A DNA stretch of 64,000 nt from an uncultured Allomuricauda sp. Lineage in GTDB: Bacteria > Bacteroidota > Bacteroidia > Flavobacteriales > Flavobacteriaceae. Under the pieces are notes generated by a model, which was given only the letters and a program-made list of their open reading frames with translations, was not told the origin of the DNA and did not search any database. Every line of letters starts with the position of its first letter. Position 1 is the stretch's first letter. Of the stretch, positions 63,970-64,000 are shown in pieces. Position numbers and translations under genes: made by a program. The stretch is from positions 992,001-1,056,000 of the forward strand of contig NZ_CANLYK010000002.1 of the NCBI RefSeq assembly GCF_947495325.1, read 5' to 3'.

Positions 63970-64000
63970 ATGGCATCGGTAAAGATAATACTTTGGAAGC
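63970..64000 (+). CDS. Probable second integrase, first ten codons
   Basis: ATG at 63970 opens MASVKIILWK before the window ends. This matches how many Bacteroidota tyrosine recombinases of mobile elements begin (MA-x-V-K-I-I-L). A near-consensus TATCTTAG box lies 20 bp upstream. The call rests on ten residues and on the position beside an attachment site. Confidence 0.45.
   Translation, partial: MASVKIILWK

Overview
The window comes from a marine-type member of the Flavobacteriaceae (Bacteroidota). The evidence is the contiguous gliding/type IX secretion genes gldK-L-M-N behind topA, the miaB / sigma-54 regulator / lptE / secG run, groES-groEL, SusC-like TonB receptors, many 'MKK...AQ'-type signal peptides, and Bacteroidota -7 promoter boxes (TAnnTTTG). 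Protein names below rest on motif reading only; no database search was run.

Region 1 (1-36.6 kb) reads as ordinary chromosome. It holds, in order: the 5' part of purH; a GAF-type methionine sulfoxide reductase-like gene; a metal-handling operon (HYC_CC_PP-type protein, TonB receptor, two HMA-domain proteins, one fused to a MauE/DoxX-like membrane part); groEL/groES; a minus-strand operon miaB - sigma-54 activator - lptE - TPR-like gene - secG; a membrane protein and a methyltransferase; a Gfo/Idh/MocA oxidoreductase with an FGE-like protein; an LVIVD-repeat lipoprotein; topA, an arginase-fold protein that has lost its metal ligands, and gldKLMN; an FAD oxidoreductase, a DUF983 protein, an ABC-F ATPase and an LRR protein; and an RND efflux operon ending in a CPXCG protein.

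Region 2 (36.65-37.57 kb) is decayed DNA. It contains a collapsed copy of an integration module: the first 13 codons of a small ORF joined to a frameshifted N-terminus of a tyrosine recombinase, followed by a 44-bp copy of the 3' half of a tRNA-Met(CAT).

Region 3 (37.57-63.80 kb) looks like a 26-kb genomic island. The same 44-bp tRNA 3' half recurs at 63756-63799, next to an intact tyrosine recombinase. Cargo: a second RND efflux operon whose outer-membrane component is a fusion of a periplasmic binding-protein domain to TolC, plus a two-pore-type K+ channel and outer-membrane barrels; a nitrite-to-ammonia module (nrfA, nrfH and a ccsBA cytochrome c synthetase); two further barrels; an MBL hydrolase, lipoproteins and a GltS-type symporter; and a toxin-antitoxin pair with several small genes at the right end. 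No conjugation genes are visible.

Region 4 (63.80-64.0 kb) begins a further element: tandem repeats, then the first ten codons of what looks like another integrase. No 5' half of the tRNA is present anywhere in the window, so the intact tRNA-Met should lie to the right. The simplest model is serial accretion of elements into one tRNA-Met gene. A notable detail is that the integrase start codon sits inside the terminator-like hairpin downstream of the tRNA, and this hairpin shows a compensatory base-pair change between the intact and the relic copies.
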